Below are positions 24,250-34,721 of a stretch of DNA of 64,000 nt, in pieces (positions within the stretch are counted from its first letter, which is position 1; each line of letters opens with the position of its first letter). The notes under the pieces were generated by a model. That model saw only the letters and a list, made by a program, of their open reading frames with translations. It had not been told where the DNA came from and searched no databases. Both the position numbers and the translations under genes were made by a program. The DNA lies in NCBI RefSeq assembly GCF_000938305.1, contig NZ_JYMT01000002.1:148033-212032 (forward strand), read 5' to 3'. The DNA is from Bradyrhizobium sp. LTSP885 (GTDB lineage Bacteria > Pseudomonadota > Alphaproteobacteria > Rhizobiales > Xanthobacteraceae).

Positions 24250-25230
24250 GTGAAAGTGCTGCTGGCCCACACCCCGCAGATGCGCCGCGACTATTATGGC
24301 GAACAGAGCCTGAGCGGCCTGCGTGGGGTGGCTGATGTCAAGCTGCATGAGGGCGACGTGGCGCTCGACGCGGCAGCCCTGGTGAGCGCCGCTGCTGATG
24401 TCGACATCATCGTCGCCGACCGCATGACGCCGGGCCCCGGTGAGATATTTCCGCTGCTGCCGAAACTGCGTGCTTTCGTGCGCTGCGCTGTCGATATCCG
24501 CAACATCGACGTCGAAGCTGCATCCGCCGCTGGCGTGCTGGTGACGCAGGCAAGCCCCGGTTTCATCCAGTCGGTCGCCGAGCTCGCGGTCGGCTTCATG
24601 GTCGACCTGTCGCGCGGTGTCTCGCGCGCTACCGCCGACTACCATGCGGGGAGGAGCCCCGACGTCGTGATGGGCCGGCAGCTGGCCGGCAGCACCATCG
24701 GCATCATCGGTTATGGTGCCATCGGCCGCGCTCTCGCCGAGATCGCAAAGGTGCTCGGCATGAAGGTGCTGGTCGCCGATCCCTTCGCCATCATCGACGA
24801 CGCCGCGATCCGGCACCTGCCGCTCGACGATCTGCTGGCGCAGGCCGACTACGTCGTCTGTCTTGCGGTCGCCAATGCGCAGACCGAGAATCTGATCGGG
24901 GAGGCGGCGCTGGCGCGGATGCAACGGAACGCGTTCTTCATCAACCTGTCGCGCGGCAATTTGGTCGACGAGGTCGCGCTTGCGGCCGCTCTGCGCGACA
25001 ACCGGATTGCCGGGGCGGCGATGGATGTCGGCCGCGCGCTCGACCAGATGCCGTCACCGGAGCTTGCGCAGCTCTCCAACGTCATCGCGACGCCGCATGT
25101 CGGCGGCCTGACGCCGCAGGCAATCGAGCATCAATCGTCGGAGACCGTGCGCCAGGTCGCAAAGATCATTGCCGGTGAAATTCCAGTCGGTGCCGTCAAC
25201 GCCGATCAGTGGACGCGGCGGCCAAAGTGA
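24250..25230 (+). CDS. D-isomer-specific 2-hydroxyacid dehydrogenase
   Basis: 326 residues. The NAD(P)-binding core shows GIIGYGAIGRALAEIAKVLGMKVLVADP (about 155-182). Catalytic motifs are NLSRGNLVDEVALAAAL (Arg), and ATPHVGGLTPQAIEHQ with the His of the Glu/His pair. It would interconvert a 2-oxo acid and a D-2-hydroxy acid in the cytoplasm. It starts 12 bases after the TRAP permease and is the only enzyme in the operon, so it probably acts on the imported compound. Substrate specificity (glyoxylate, hydroxypyruvate, phosphoglycerate-like) cannot be read. Confidence 0.9.
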   Translation: MKVLLAHTPQMRRDYYGEQSLSGLRGVADVKLHEGDVALDAAALVSAAADVDIIVADRMTPGPGEIFPLLPKLRAFVRCAVDIRNIDVEAASAAGVLVTQASPGFIQSVAELAVGFMVDLSRGVSRATADYHAGRSPDVVMGRQLAGSTIGIIGYGAIGRALAEIAKVLGMKVLVADPFAIIDDAAIRHLPLDDLLAQADYVVCLAVANAQTENLIGEAALARMQRNAFFINLSRGNLVDEVALAAALRDNRIAGAAMDVGRALDQMPSPELAQLSNVIATPHVGGLTPQAIEHQSSETVRQVAKIIAGEIPVGAVNADQWTRRPK

Positions 25231-25391
25231 TGAACGCAGGTTGCGAGTCAATGCGTGGATGGGGGCTGGACAAGGCGTTTGGGTCAGGCTCAAACTTGGG
25301 TTGACCGAAACCGCAGCCATTGAAGCCGTGGATAATGAACAAACGGACGTCCGCGATCAACGACGGGCGCCCCAAAGAGGGAGTGCATCAC

Positions 25392-26588
25392 ATGGCCGTT
25401 TCACGCCGTGACGTTTTGTTGGGCAGCGCCGGCGCACTCGGCGCCGCATCGTTCTCTTTCCCGGCGCCTGCGATTGCACAGACCGAACCGATCAGGATTG
25501 GCTGCCTCGCGGCGATCACCGGTCCGAGCTCGGCACCAACCGTCGGCTTCAATCGCGGCGTCAATTTTGCCGTTGACGCCATCAACGGCGCCGGTGGGGT
25601 GAAGGGCCGCAAGATCGAACTCGTGATGCGCGACACCCAGGGCGATCCGACCAAGGCGGTCAACGCCACCCAGGAGCTGATCAGCCAGGCCAAGGTTCAT
25701 GCGATCTGGGGACCGCTGAATTCGGGCGAGGCGCTGGCGACCACGCCGATCATGGCGCGCGCCAAGATGCCGGACCTTCACCCCTGCGTCGTCGAGACCC
25801 TGATCGATCCGGTCAAGTTCCCCAATGCGTTCCGCATCGCGCCATCAAACAGCCAATGGGACGATGCGGTGCGCAATTATTGTCTCAAGATACTCAAGGT
25901 GAAGAAGGTCGCAGTCATCGGTGACACCACCGGATACGGCGTCACTGCGGTTGGCGCGTCGGTCACGGCCTTCAAGAAGGACGGCGCCGAGGTGGTCTAT
26001 CAAGCCAATGTCGATTCGACCCAGCCTGACATGACGCCGGATATGCTGCGTGCCAAGAACGCCGGCGCCGAGGCGATCGTGGTCTGGAGCGTCTCGACCG
26101 GCATGGAGGCGCGCATGTTCAACACCCGCGCCGCGCTGAACTGGGACGTTCCCTTTGTCGGTCATCCCTCGCTGGCGTCGGGCGAGCTCGCCAACCTCGT
26201 CGCCAAGCCGGAGAACTGGAACAAGGTCTATGCGATCGGCTACAAGAGCTGCAGCTATGACAGCGCCGGCAAGCTGCCGTCGAAGAGCGCGGATCTGGTC
26301 GCGCGCCTGACCAAGGCCAACGTCGCGCTGAACGACACGCTGCTGTGGTGGATCGCGGGCGGCATCGATTGCATCGAGCTGATTGCCAAGGCGGTTGCGG
26401 AAAGTGGCTCGACCGACGGCGCTGACATCATCAAATACTGGAATACGCTGTCGACCTATCCCGGCTATTTCGGCAACTTCCATTTCTCGCCGACCGAGCA
26501 TAATGGCTACCTGACCGAGGAGATCGTGATGTCGGAGGCCAGCACCGCGAAGAACGGCACCTTCGCGCTGGCGCCGGGATACACCTAA
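25392..26588 (+). CDS. Branched-chain amino-acid-type ABC transporter substrate-binding protein
   Basis: 398 residues from the ATG at 25392 (GAGGGAG just upstream). It has a Tat-type signal SRRDVLLGSAGALGAASFSFPAPAIA and a periplasmic binding fold of type I: IRIGCLAAITGPSSA, NGAGGVKGRKIELVMRDTQGDPTKA, VKKVAVIGDTTGYG. LivJ/LivK-like proteins bind amino acids, aromatic acids, urea or amides; the ligand is not decided here. The first of four ABC genes. There are 161 bases to the dehydrogenase gene, enough for a secondary promoter. Confidence 0.9.
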   Translation: MAVSRRDVLLGSAGALGAASFSFPAPAIAQTEPIRIGCLAAITGPSSAPTVGFNRGVNFAVDAINGAGGVKGRKIELVMRDTQGDPTKAVNATQELISQAKVHAIWGPLNSGEALATTPIMARAKMPDLHPCVVETLIDPVKFPNAFRIAPSNSQWDDAVRNYCLKILKVKKVAVIGDTTGYGVTAVGASVTAFKKDGAEVVYQANVDSTQPDMTPDMLRAKNAGAEAIVVWSVSTGMEARMFNTRAALNWDVPFVGHPSLASGELANLVAKPENWNKVYAIGYKSCSYDSAGKLPSKSADLVARLTKANVALNDTLLWWIAGGIDCIELIAKAVAESGSTDGADIIKYWNTLSTYPGYFGNFHFSPTEHNGYLTEEIVMSEASTAKNGTFALAPGYT

Positions 26589-26609
26589 GTCACGGGGAGG
26601 GCGCAGCCG

Positions 26610-27479
26610 ATGCTCGCCTCGATGCTCACCTCGATTCTTGCATCCGGTCTCGCGGCCGGCGCGATCTACGCGCTGGTCGGCGTCACCTACAACACGATGT
26701 TCTCGACCTCGCGGGTGATGAGCTTCACCGCCGGCCAGCTCGCCATGTTGGGCGGCGTGTTCGGCTCGATGTTCACGCTGAAGCTGGGCCTGCCGATTGC
26801 CATAGGCTTCCTGCTGACGCTTGCTTGCTGCGCCGTGATCGGGGTCATCACCGAATTCGTCGCGGTGCGCCCGGTACTGAAGAATCTCGACCAGCACCTC
26901 TATGTGCTGTCGACATTGGCGGTTGCGCTGATGATCCAGCAGATCACCGCGATCAAATGGGGCACCGAGCCGCAGCCGTTCCCGCGCGCGGTTGGGCTGG
27001 GTGAGGGGGGCCTCGACGAGAAATTCTGGCTACCGGTTGTGGCCTGCGCCGTCACGATTCTGGGCCTCGAATATCTCTACCGCCGCACGCTGGTCGGTCG
27101 TGCCTTCCTGGCCATCGCGGAAGACAATTTTGCGGCGCGAGCGCTCGGATTGCCGGAACGCAATCTGCGGGTCGCGAGCTACGCGCTCGCCGGCGTGGTC
27201 GGCGGCATCGCGGGCTTCTCCGGCGGGCAATTGCTGCTCGCCTTCTTCGCCAATGGCGCGCTGCTGAATTTTTACGGCTTCGTGCCGGTGGCGCTCGGCG
27301 GGCTCGGCAACAATCGCGGGGCGATCATCGGCGGGCTGGCGCTCGGCCTGTTCCAGCAGGCCGCGAACTTCCTGGTCGGCGGCATCTTCTCCTCGGTTGC
27401 GGTGTTCACGCTGTTCATCGTGGTCTTGCTCGCCGCGCCACAAGGACTGTTCGGCGCGTCGACCGCGCGGAGAGTGTGA
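26610..27479 (+). CDS. ABC transporter permease, LivH family
   Basis: 289 residues, eight or so membrane segments. Family sequences: LASGLAAGAIYALVGVTYNTMFSTSRVMSFTAGQLAM, and AIAEDNFAARALGLPERNLRVASYALAGVVGGIAGF, which carries the EAA-like loop contacting the ATPase. It begins 21 bases after the binding-protein gene, and its TGA overlaps the next ATG. Together with the LivM part of the next gene it forms the translocation pore. Confidence 0.92.
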   Translation: MLASMLTSILASGLAAGAIYALVGVTYNTMFSTSRVMSFTAGQLAMLGGVFGSMFTLKLGLPIAIGFLLTLACCAVIGVITEFVAVRPVLKNLDQHLYVLSTLAVALMIQQITAIKWGTEPQPFPRAVGLGEGGLDEKFWLPVVACAVTILGLEYLYRRTLVGRAFLAIAEDNFAARALGLPERNLRVASYALAGVVGGIAGFSGGQLLLAFFANGALLNFYGFVPVALGGLGNNRGAIIGGLALGLFQQAANFLVGGIFSSVAVFTLFIVVLLAAPQGLFGASTARRV

Positions 27480-29258
27480 TGACCGCGCTCACTGCCACTC
27501 CGTCCCGGACCGGCAGCGGCGCCTGGCGCGCGGCCTTGCCGCACATCGCGCCGTTCCTCGGTATCCTCGCGCTCGCATTGCTGCTGCCATTCGTCAGCAA
27601 CGACTATTGGGCGCTGATCGGCACCCGCATGGCGATCTACTGGGTGCTGGTATCAGGCCTGAACCTGGTCGTCGGGTTCGCCGGTCATCTCGCGATCGGT
27701 TATGTCGCGCTGCTGACGCTTGGTGCCTACACGACGAGCGTGCTGGTCGCGGGCAATGTGATGCCTGCGATTCCGGTGTTCGCCGCGTTGCCGGTCGCAG
27801 GCTGCATCGGGGCGATTTTCGGCGTGATCGTCGGCCTGCCGGCGCTGCGGCTGCGCACCTTCTACTTCGCTATGTCGACGCTCGGCTTTGCCACCATCGT
27901 GACCCAGATCGCGCTGGCCTGGCAGAGTGTCACCGGCGGCGGCATCGGCATCACCGGTCCCGAATTCCCGGAGCCGTTCAACACGCCGTGGGGTTTCTAC
28001 GGCCTCTGCATCGCATTCGCGGCTGTTACCACCTGGATGAGCGCCAACATCGCGCGCAGCCGGTTCGGCCGCGCCCTGATCGCGGTGCGCGATGCCGAAG
28101 TCGCCGCCGAAGCCACCGGCATCTCAAAGCCAAAGATGCTGGTCGCGATCTTCCTGTTCGCCGGTGCGCTCGCTGCGATCGCCGGCGGACTGTTCGCGAC
28201 CTTGCAGACCTATATCACGCCGGATGCCTTCACCTTCGATCTCTCGGTGCTGTTCTTCATCGCGATCCTGATCGGCGGCCGCGGCTCGATCCTGGGGCCG
28301 ATGCTCGGCACCATCATCCTGACCATCTTGCCGGAGATTGCCGCACCTCTGGCGGCATGGTCGACATTTCTCTACGCCGTGCTGCTGCTGGTGATCGTGC
28401 TGGTGATGCCCGGCGGCATCGCGGCGCTGCTCGATTTCCGCAACCGCCGCCCGCTCGCGAGCAACCGCGCCATCGTTCCGCGGCCGGCTGTTCTCGCCGA
28501 CATCGTGCGCCGCCGGGCCGGCGGCAAGGCGCTGAAGCTGCGTGGAATTGCGCTGAGTTTCGGTAATGTGAAAGCGATCGACGGGCTCGATCTCGACGTT
28601 GCGCCCGGCCAGATCCACGGCCTGATCGGTCCGAACGGCAGCGGCAAGACCACGACGCTCAACGTGATCTCGGGCTACTACGCCGCGAAAGCCGGCACTA
28701 TGACGCTCGGCGATGAGGTGCTGCCCGCGGGCCAGCCCCTGTCGCGCGCCATCAGCGGCATCGCACGCACCTTCCAGACACCGCGCGTGATCGGCGAGGC
28801 CTCGGTGCTTGAGAACGTCATGATCGGCGGATCGATCGAGGGCAGGGCGACCTTCGTCGAGGCGATGCTTGCTTTGCCGCGCAATAGCGCGGACGAACGC
28901 TTGCTTGCCGCCAAGGCGCGGGCGCTGCTCAGCGTCGTCGGACTGGAAAGCCTCGCCGACGTGCGCGTCGATCGCCTGCAGCACAGCGAGTTGCGCTTCA
29001 TCGAGATCGCGCGGGCGCTGATGCTGGATCCGGATTTCCTGCTGCTCGACGAGCCCGCAGCAGGTCTTTCCAATAACGAGATCGCGCGGCTGGCTGCGCT
29101 GATCAAGGCGGTCTGCAGCCGCGGCACCGGCGTGCTGCTGGTCGAGCATCATGCCGATCTGATCTTCGACATCTGCCATCAGGTCACCGTGCTCAATCTC
29201 GGCCGCACGCTGGCGGCGGGAACGCCGGCGGAGATTCGTATCCACAAGGAGGTCGTCA

Positions 29259-29278
<20 letters not shown>
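27479..29278 (+). CDS. Fused ABC permease-ATPase, LivM-LivG in one chain
   Basis: About 599 residues. The permease part (about 1-325; LVVGFAGHLAIGYVALLTLGAYT, ALIAVRDAEVAAEATGISKPKML) is followed by an ABC ATPase (about 340-599). Walker A is GLIGPNGSGKTTTLN, Walker B is FLLLDEPAAGLSNNE, and the switch His lies in LLVEHHADLIFDICHQVTVLNLG. The signature loop reads RLQHSELRFIEIARAL, where LSGGQ/LSYGQ is expected, so the usual Gly is missing. Fusion of the two is known in rhizobia. The stop overlaps the start of the LivF gene by 20 bases. Confidence 0.9.
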
Positions 29279-30005
<727 letters not shown>

Positions 30006-30148
30006 GCGCCTTATCCCGGCCTCGCTTAAAGGTAAGGCTTGGCGTTGGACGCCGATTCTGGCTTCATAGGCTCATGTGACCGGCCTCCCGATCGTGCCAG
30101 GGCGTGCCGGAGTCTGTAAACGGACAGCAGATCGGGAGGGTGGTGTTG

Positions 30149-33100
30149 ATGCTGTGCCCGGCCTGTCAGACTGAGACCCTCGGGGAAGATGGCGTCTGCC
30201 GGTCGTGTGGCCTCAGCTTTACCGCCGTCTGTGTGAATTGCCAGCATGCCAATCTCGAATCCGCACGGTTTTGCGGTGCCTGCGGTGAGCGCCTGGTCCA
30301 GGTCCAGCCGGTTGGCGAGCGCAAGGTCGTCACCGTGATGTTTGCCGACATTGTCGGCTCCACGGAATTGATCGGGGACAACGATCCCGAGCTTGCCCTT
30401 GATCGCCTGCCGCCGGCGCTGGCGCGGATGGGCAATGCGGTCCAGCAGTTTCACGGCACCATCATGCGCAGCATGGGCGACGGGCTGATGGTGATCTTCG
30501 GCATCCCCCATGCCCAGGAGGACCATGCGCTGCGTGCCTGCCAGGCGGCACTCACCATGATGCAGTCGTCGCGGGACAACGACATCGTGCTGCGCGTCGG
30601 CATTCATTCCGGGGAAATCGTCGCGGGCGTGCCCGACAAGTTCACCAAAGAGCAGAGCGTCTACGGCGCCGCTGTACATCTTGCGAGCCGGCTTGAGCAT
30701 ATGGCCCAGCCTGGCGACATCTGCATCACCGAGTCGACGTTCAAGCTGGTGCAGTCGTTTTGCGACGCGCATGCCCTGGGCCATCAGGACGTGAAGGGAT
30801 TTCCGCGGCCGATCGGTATCTACCGGCTGGTCGGCATGACGCCGGCGCGCGCGCCGTTCCGTGATGCCGTCGTCGGCAGCTATCGGGGGCGCGACGCCGA
30901 ACTTGCCATCCTCCAGCAGGCGTTCGCCGGGGCCGAGCAGGGCGCCGGCAAGGTGATCGGGATTTCGGCGCCGCCCGGCATCGGCAAGAGCCGCCTGTGC
31001 TTCGAATTCGCCCGCAGCGCCAGGGAGCGTCTGGTGCCGGTGCAGGAGGCAAGTGCATCGCCCTACGACCATTCCGGCCCGCTGCAGCCGCTGCTGGAAT
31101 TCTTCCGCAACTTCTTCCGGATCGCCTCGAGCGACGATGCGGAGGCGGCGCGCACCAAGATCGCGGAACGGATCGCGTCCTCGGTCCCGCATTTGATGGA
31201 CGACGTGGCGTTGCTCGCCGATTTTCTCGGCATCCGCGACCCGCAATCCCCGGCGCCTGCGATGGAGCCAAAGACGCGGCACACGCGGCTTGTCAATCTC
31301 GTGGTAAGCCTCGTGCGCGACGGCACGCGCACGCCGTCGGTGATCATCATCGAGGACATCCACTGGCTCGACGAGGCGAGCATCGAGTTCGTCTCGGCGC
31401 TGGTGAATGTCGCGCATGTCAGCCGCGCCCTGATTATTCTCACATACCGGCCGAGCTATCATGCGCCGTGGCAGGAGGGGCCGGAATTCAAGGAGATCCG
31501 GCTCGTCGAACTCCATGATGAGGATATTTCCGCCTTGATCGAAGATGTGATCGGCGATCATCCATCCACCGGCGCAATTTCCGGCAGCATTGTCGAACGA
31601 AGTGGCGGGAATCCGTTCTTCGCGGAGGAATTGATCCGGTCGCTGATCGATGGTGGCGATCTCACCGGCAGGCCTGGCTATTACGAGACGTCCGGGCAGG
31701 TATCGCCTGAGACACTGCCGGCGACGGTCCAGACTGTGATCGGTGCGCGCATCGACCGCCTTGCGCCGATGGACAAGGAGGTGCTGCAGATCGGCGCTAC
31801 GATTGGACGGGAATTTCCACTTTCGGTGCTGGCCGAAGTGACACGCACGACCTACACCGATCTCGTTGGCATTCTCAGCCGATTGTCGCAGCTTGAGTTG
31901 ATCCAGGCGGGGGCCAGCGAGACTGAGCAGGTTCGCTTTGCCTTCCGCCATCCGCTGATCCAGGAAGTTGCCTACGCCATGCAACTGCGCACACGCCGCG
32001 TCGAGTTGCATGCCGCGGTGGCCAGGGCGCTTGAGCGCTTCCACCACAATCAGCTGAGCGAATATGCCGACCCGATCGCCCATCATTTCGAGGCGGCGAA
32101 GGATTATGCGCCGGCGGCCGCCTACACCGCGCGCGCTGCGGCCTGGATCGGCACCACCAATTCGCGCCTGGCGATGAAGTCGTGGCTGAAGGTCCGCCGG
32201 CTGCTACAATCGCTGCCTTATTCGTCCGAGACCAACCAGCTGCGCATGCGTGCATCGCTGCAGATCGTGGCTCTTGGCTGGCGCGATGGTATGACTGTCG
32301 ACGAGGCCGCGCCGTTCTTCAAGGAAGCGCTCGATATCGCGCGGGATTTGAAGGACTCGGTCTCGGAGGTGTTGATCCTCGCCGCCTTTGGCCGAATCTC
32401 CACCTGCACCGGCTCGGCGGATGAATACGCAAAGCAGGTGTTGCAGGCGATTGATTTGTCCGACAGCACGGACCTCAGCGTCCAGGCGATACTGCTCGTG
32501 TTCCTCTGCCAGGCCTACGGCCACGCCGGCAAGCTGCGGGAAGCGCTCGCGGCCGGCGATACCGCCCTTCGCCAGATCGACAACATCCGGAGATCCCACG
32601 AGGCGGTGATCGGATTCAATGTGAAGCGCTGGGCTGAGAGCCTGCGCACGCGGATATTGGCGCGGATGGGCAGCTTCGACATTGCACGCAACTGCATTGC
32701 GCAGTTGATATCGAGCGAGCAGGAACACCCCGATGCGGCCATCCAGTCAATACCGCACCATGCCGGCGCCGAATTGGCGTGGCTGATGCACGACCGGGAG
32801 CTCGCCGGATTTCATAGTCAGCGCATCGACGAGATCGCTGCTACAAGCAGCATCCCTTACCTCGCGGTCTATGCGAATGCGTTCCGCGGGCTTGCGCTGT
32901 CATTATCCGGAGATCACGTCGGGGCGATTCAGAAGATTGAATCAGCCATTCACCTTGCGCGGGAGGTTTTTGCCGGCCTGGAATACGAAAGCGACATGCT
33001 GGCGTTCTTGGCGGAAATCCATCTTAGGAATGACAGTCCTGCCGCGGCCTTCCGCGCTGCCGAAAACGCCATCGCGGTCGCGGCAGAGCGGCGATCGCGC

Positions 33101-33292
33101 CTTGCGGAGTGTCGCGCCACGCTGGTGCTGGCACAGGTGGTCAGCGCAGGAAGCGTACAGCATCCGGGATATCGGCTGAGTGACCTGCTGGCCCGCGCCC
33201 GGGACCTTATCGAGGAGACCGGCGCGCGGCCTTTCGAGAGCCTGTTCCCGCTCGCGCAGTCGTCGGCGGGGTCTTGCGGACAAGAAGCGTGA
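30149..33292 (+). CDS. Zinc-ribbon, class III cyclase, AAA ATPase and TPR multidomain protein
   Basis: About 1047 residues from the ATG at 30149 (GGGAGG upstream). Order: a double zinc ribbon (CPAC, CRSC, CVNC, CGAC; about 3-43), a cyclase domain (about 57-220; VVTVMFADIVGSTELIG, RSMGDGLMVIFGIPHAQEDHALRAC), then an AAA/ORC-like ATPase (about 245-560) with Walker A SAPPGIGKSRLCFE and Walker B SVIIIEDIHWLDEASIEF, and a helical TPR-like C-terminal half. The architecture is common in rhizobia; most members are untested as cyclases. Its 3' end overlaps the convergent methyltransferase gene by 86 bases. Confidence 0.88.
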   Translation: MLCPACQTETLGEDGVCRSCGLSFTAVCVNCQHANLESARFCGACGERLVQVQPVGERKVVTVMFADIVGSTELIGDNDPELALDRLPPALARMGNAVQQFHGTIMRSMGDGLMVIFGIPHAQEDHALRACQAALTMMQSSRDNDIVLRVGIHSGEIVAGVPDKFTKEQSVYGAAVHLASRLEHMAQPGDICITESTFKLVQSFCDAHALGHQDVKGFPRPIGIYRLVGMTPARAPFRDAVVGSYRGRDAELAILQQAFAGAEQGAGKVIGISAPPGIGKSRLCFEFARSARERLVPVQEASASPYDHSGPLQPLLEFFRNFFRIASSDDAEAARTKIAERIASSVPHLMDDVALLADFLGIRDPQSPAPAMEPKTRHTRLVNLVVSLVRDGTRTPSVIIIEDIHWLDEASIEFVSALVNVAHVSRALIILTYRPSYHAPWQEGPEFKEIRLVELHDEDISALIEDVIGDHPSTGAISGSIVERSGGNPFFAEELIRSLIDGGDLTGRPGYYETSGQVSPETLPATVQTVIGARIDRLAPMDKEVLQIGATIGREFPLSVLAEVTRTTYTDLVGILSRLSQLELIQAGASETEQVRFAFRHPLIQEVAYAMQLRTRRVELHAAVARALERFHHNQLSEYADPIAHHFEAAKDYAPAAAYTARAAAWIGTTNSRLAMKSWLKVRRLLQSLPYSSETNQLRMRASLQIVALGWRDGMTVDEAAPFFKEALDIARDLKDSVSEVLILAAFGRISTCTGSADEYAKQVLQAIDLSDSTDLSVQAILLVFLCQAYGHAGKLREALAAGDTALRQIDNIRRSHEAVIGFNVKRWAESLRTRILARMGSFDIARNCIAQLISSEQEHPDAAIQSIPHHAGAELAWLMHDRELAGFHSQRIDEIAATSSIPYLAVYANAFRGLALSLSGDHVGAIQKIESAIHLAREVFAGLEYESDMLAFLAEIHLRNDSPAAAFRAAENAIAVAAERRSRLAECRATLVLAQVVSAGSVQHPGYRLSDLLARARDLIEETGARPFESLFPLAQSSAGSCGQEA

Positions 33293-33884
33293 ATTCCCGA
33301 AGTCCGTAGCCGGTGATCAACTCCACGCGGCCAAACCGCTCGCAAAGCGGCGTCCAACGCTCCGGCGTGGTGCGATACAGCCCCGCTTCGGCAGGGGCCT
33401 CATCGCGAGGCAACATGAAATTGACGGCAAAACCAATCCGGCTGCTGGCCTCGAGATCGGTGAGGATCGCCTCGACATAGACTTCCCATTCGCCGACGGG
33501 ATGACCGAGCCGGACGTTGAAGGTGCCGCTTGTGAGCGAATAGTCGGCGAGTGCGCCGCACTGCGAACCCTCGGCGAACACGGCCTGCGTGTTGCCGGCC
33601 CAGCGGGTGCGGGCGGCCGCGATCATCGCCGGCGAAATGTCGATGCCGCGATAGGTCACCTTTGCATCGCCATGCCGCATGGCCAGGAATTCCAGCAATG
33701 CGCCGTAGCCGCAGCCGAAATCGTTCAGGCTGAATGTTTGCCCGAAATCGCATAGCTTCACGAGCTGCACGAAGCGCAGATACTGCGAGAGCACGTTCGG
33801 CCAATCGACCCCGAGCGGGGTCGGGCCGTGACGCTCCAGCGTTCCGGAATAATAATCGCGAACCTTGGCGTGCAGTTCGAGCAT
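33207..33884 (-). CDS. Class I SAM-dependent methyltransferase
   Basis: 225 residues. The SAM-binding motif I is FSLNDFGCGYGALLEFLA (about 51-68) and motif II region is VTYRGIDISPAMIAAAR, with GTFNVRLG as the motif IV strand. The last 20 or so residues are Arg-rich and lie over the end of the cyclase/AAA gene (86-base convergent overlap). An N-terminal copy of this protein occurs at 34458-34721 (shared RTLERHGPTPLGVDWP). It follows the hypothetical gene at 33900 by 15 bases and is probably cotranscribed with it. The substrate is unknown. Confidence 0.82.
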   Translation of the reverse strand: MLELHAKVRDYYSGTLERHGPTPLGVDWPNVLSQYLRFVQLVKLCDFGQTFSLNDFGCGYGALLEFLAMRHGDAKVTYRGIDISPAMIAAARTRWAGNTQAVFAEGSQCGALADYSLTSGTFNVRLGHPVGEWEVYVEAILTDLEASSRIGFAVNFMLPRDEAPAEAGLYRTTPERWTPLCERFGRVELITGYGLREFTLLVRKTPPTTARAGTGSRKAARRSPR

Positions 33885-33899
33885 CGCCGAGGTTTCACG

Positions 33900-34376
33900 C
33901 TATTTCTTGCGCTTGCCGGCCTTCGGGTGGTCGGCCCCGATCGTTGGCATCGAGATCGTAAGAAAAACCAAAGGGGAAAAACTCAGGACGCGATCGCCGG
34001 CCGTCACCTTCACGACGCCCTTCGGTTGGTCCCCAGAGTGCGAGGTAAAGAACACCGACAACGGCTTGCCGCTCTCGAGATTGCCTTGCAGCGACGCGAT
34101 GATTTGATCGTGTCCATTCAGCTTCGACGGCTTGCCGTCGACTGACGCGCCCGCCTTCTTCAGCAGATTCAGATATTTGAAAAACCCCTCGCGATCCTCT
34201 TCGCCAACCGGCGCAATATTGAGCAGCCCGAAGGACATCCGCAGCGTATGCTGCGGCGAGAAGACCTTGAACTCCTTCTGAAACTGGACCATTTCGCCCA
34301 GGGCTTCAGCAATAAATCGGGAATTCATCTGTTGTAGAAGATCCGGGACGTAACGGTCGGCAACCAAACTGCCCAT
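33900..34376 (-). CDS. Hypothetical protein, family copy A (paired with methyltransferase)
   Basis: 158 residues from the ATG at 34376 (GGGGAG upstream). Not recognised. It shares a clear pattern with 34681-35211: ADRYVPDLLQQMNSRF, FQKEFKVFSPQHTLR, GLLNIAPVGEEDREGF, NGHDQIIASLQGNLES, VFFTSHSGDQPKGVVKV and VLSFSPLVFLTISMPTI. The order of helices followed by a beta-rich C-terminal part suggests a soluble protein with no membrane segment. It stands 15 bases before the methyltransferase and could be its partner or substrate. Confidence 0.7.
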   Translation of the reverse strand: MGSLVADRYVPDLLQQMNSRFIAEALGEMVQFQKEFKVFSPQHTLRMSFGLLNIAPVGEEDREGFFKYLNLLKKAGASVDGKPSKLNGHDQIIASLQGNLESGKPLSVFFTSHSGDQPKGVVKVTAGDRVLSFSPLVFLTISMPTIGADHPKAGKRKK

Positions 34377-34440
34377 GGTATTTCTCCCCAAAAAGCCATG
34401 ATAACCCGATTCCCCGCTTTCGGCGAGATGTCGGCGGATG

Positions 34441-34567
34441 GCTGGCTCACGGTACAATCACCAATTCGCGCCGCTGTCTATGAACTGCTTCACAGAGTTG
34501 GCCGTGCATGATGCAAAGGCGACGCTTTTCGTGAGCCGCCCGTCCGGTTGGCTTCTTGTCCGTCCCA
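34441..34567. repeat. 127-bp direct repeat, copy 1
   Basis: About 127 bases recur at 36707-36835 with roughly a dozen mismatches and the same orientation (shared TCACGGTACAATCACCAATT start and CTTCTTGTCC near the end). It supplies the C-terminal residues (VKQFIDSGANW) of the truncated methyltransferase at 34458. Confidence 0.85.
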
Positions 34568-34721
34568 TTCTCAGGCTCAACGGCCGCTTGAAGTCAACAA
34601 GCTTCAACAGCTGCACGAGGCGCAGACATTGCGACGCAGCGCTTGGCCAGTCGACTCCAAGCGGAGTGGGGCCATGACGCTCAAGCGTTCTCGACCAGTA
34701 GTTCCTTACCTTGGTCTCCAA
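34458..34721 (-). pseudogene. Truncated second copy of the methyltransferase
   Basis: An 87-codon frame starting METKVRNYWSRTLERHGPTPLGVDWP, which matches the N-terminus of the methyltransferase at 33207-33884 up to about residue 50 (LKLVDFKRPLSL). It then departs just before the SAM motif and runs into the direct repeat at 34441-34567. The SAM-binding domain is absent, so it cannot be an active methyltransferase. It keeps the same neighbour as the intact copy (the hypothetical protein just upstream, overlapping by 41 bases). Likely a decayed product of a pair duplication. Confidence 0.75.

Noticed and set aside
30026..32086. A 686-codon open frame opposite the cyclase/AAA gene
   Set aside because: Antisense to well-conserved zinc-ribbon, cyclase and Walker motifs; no sign of a real protein.
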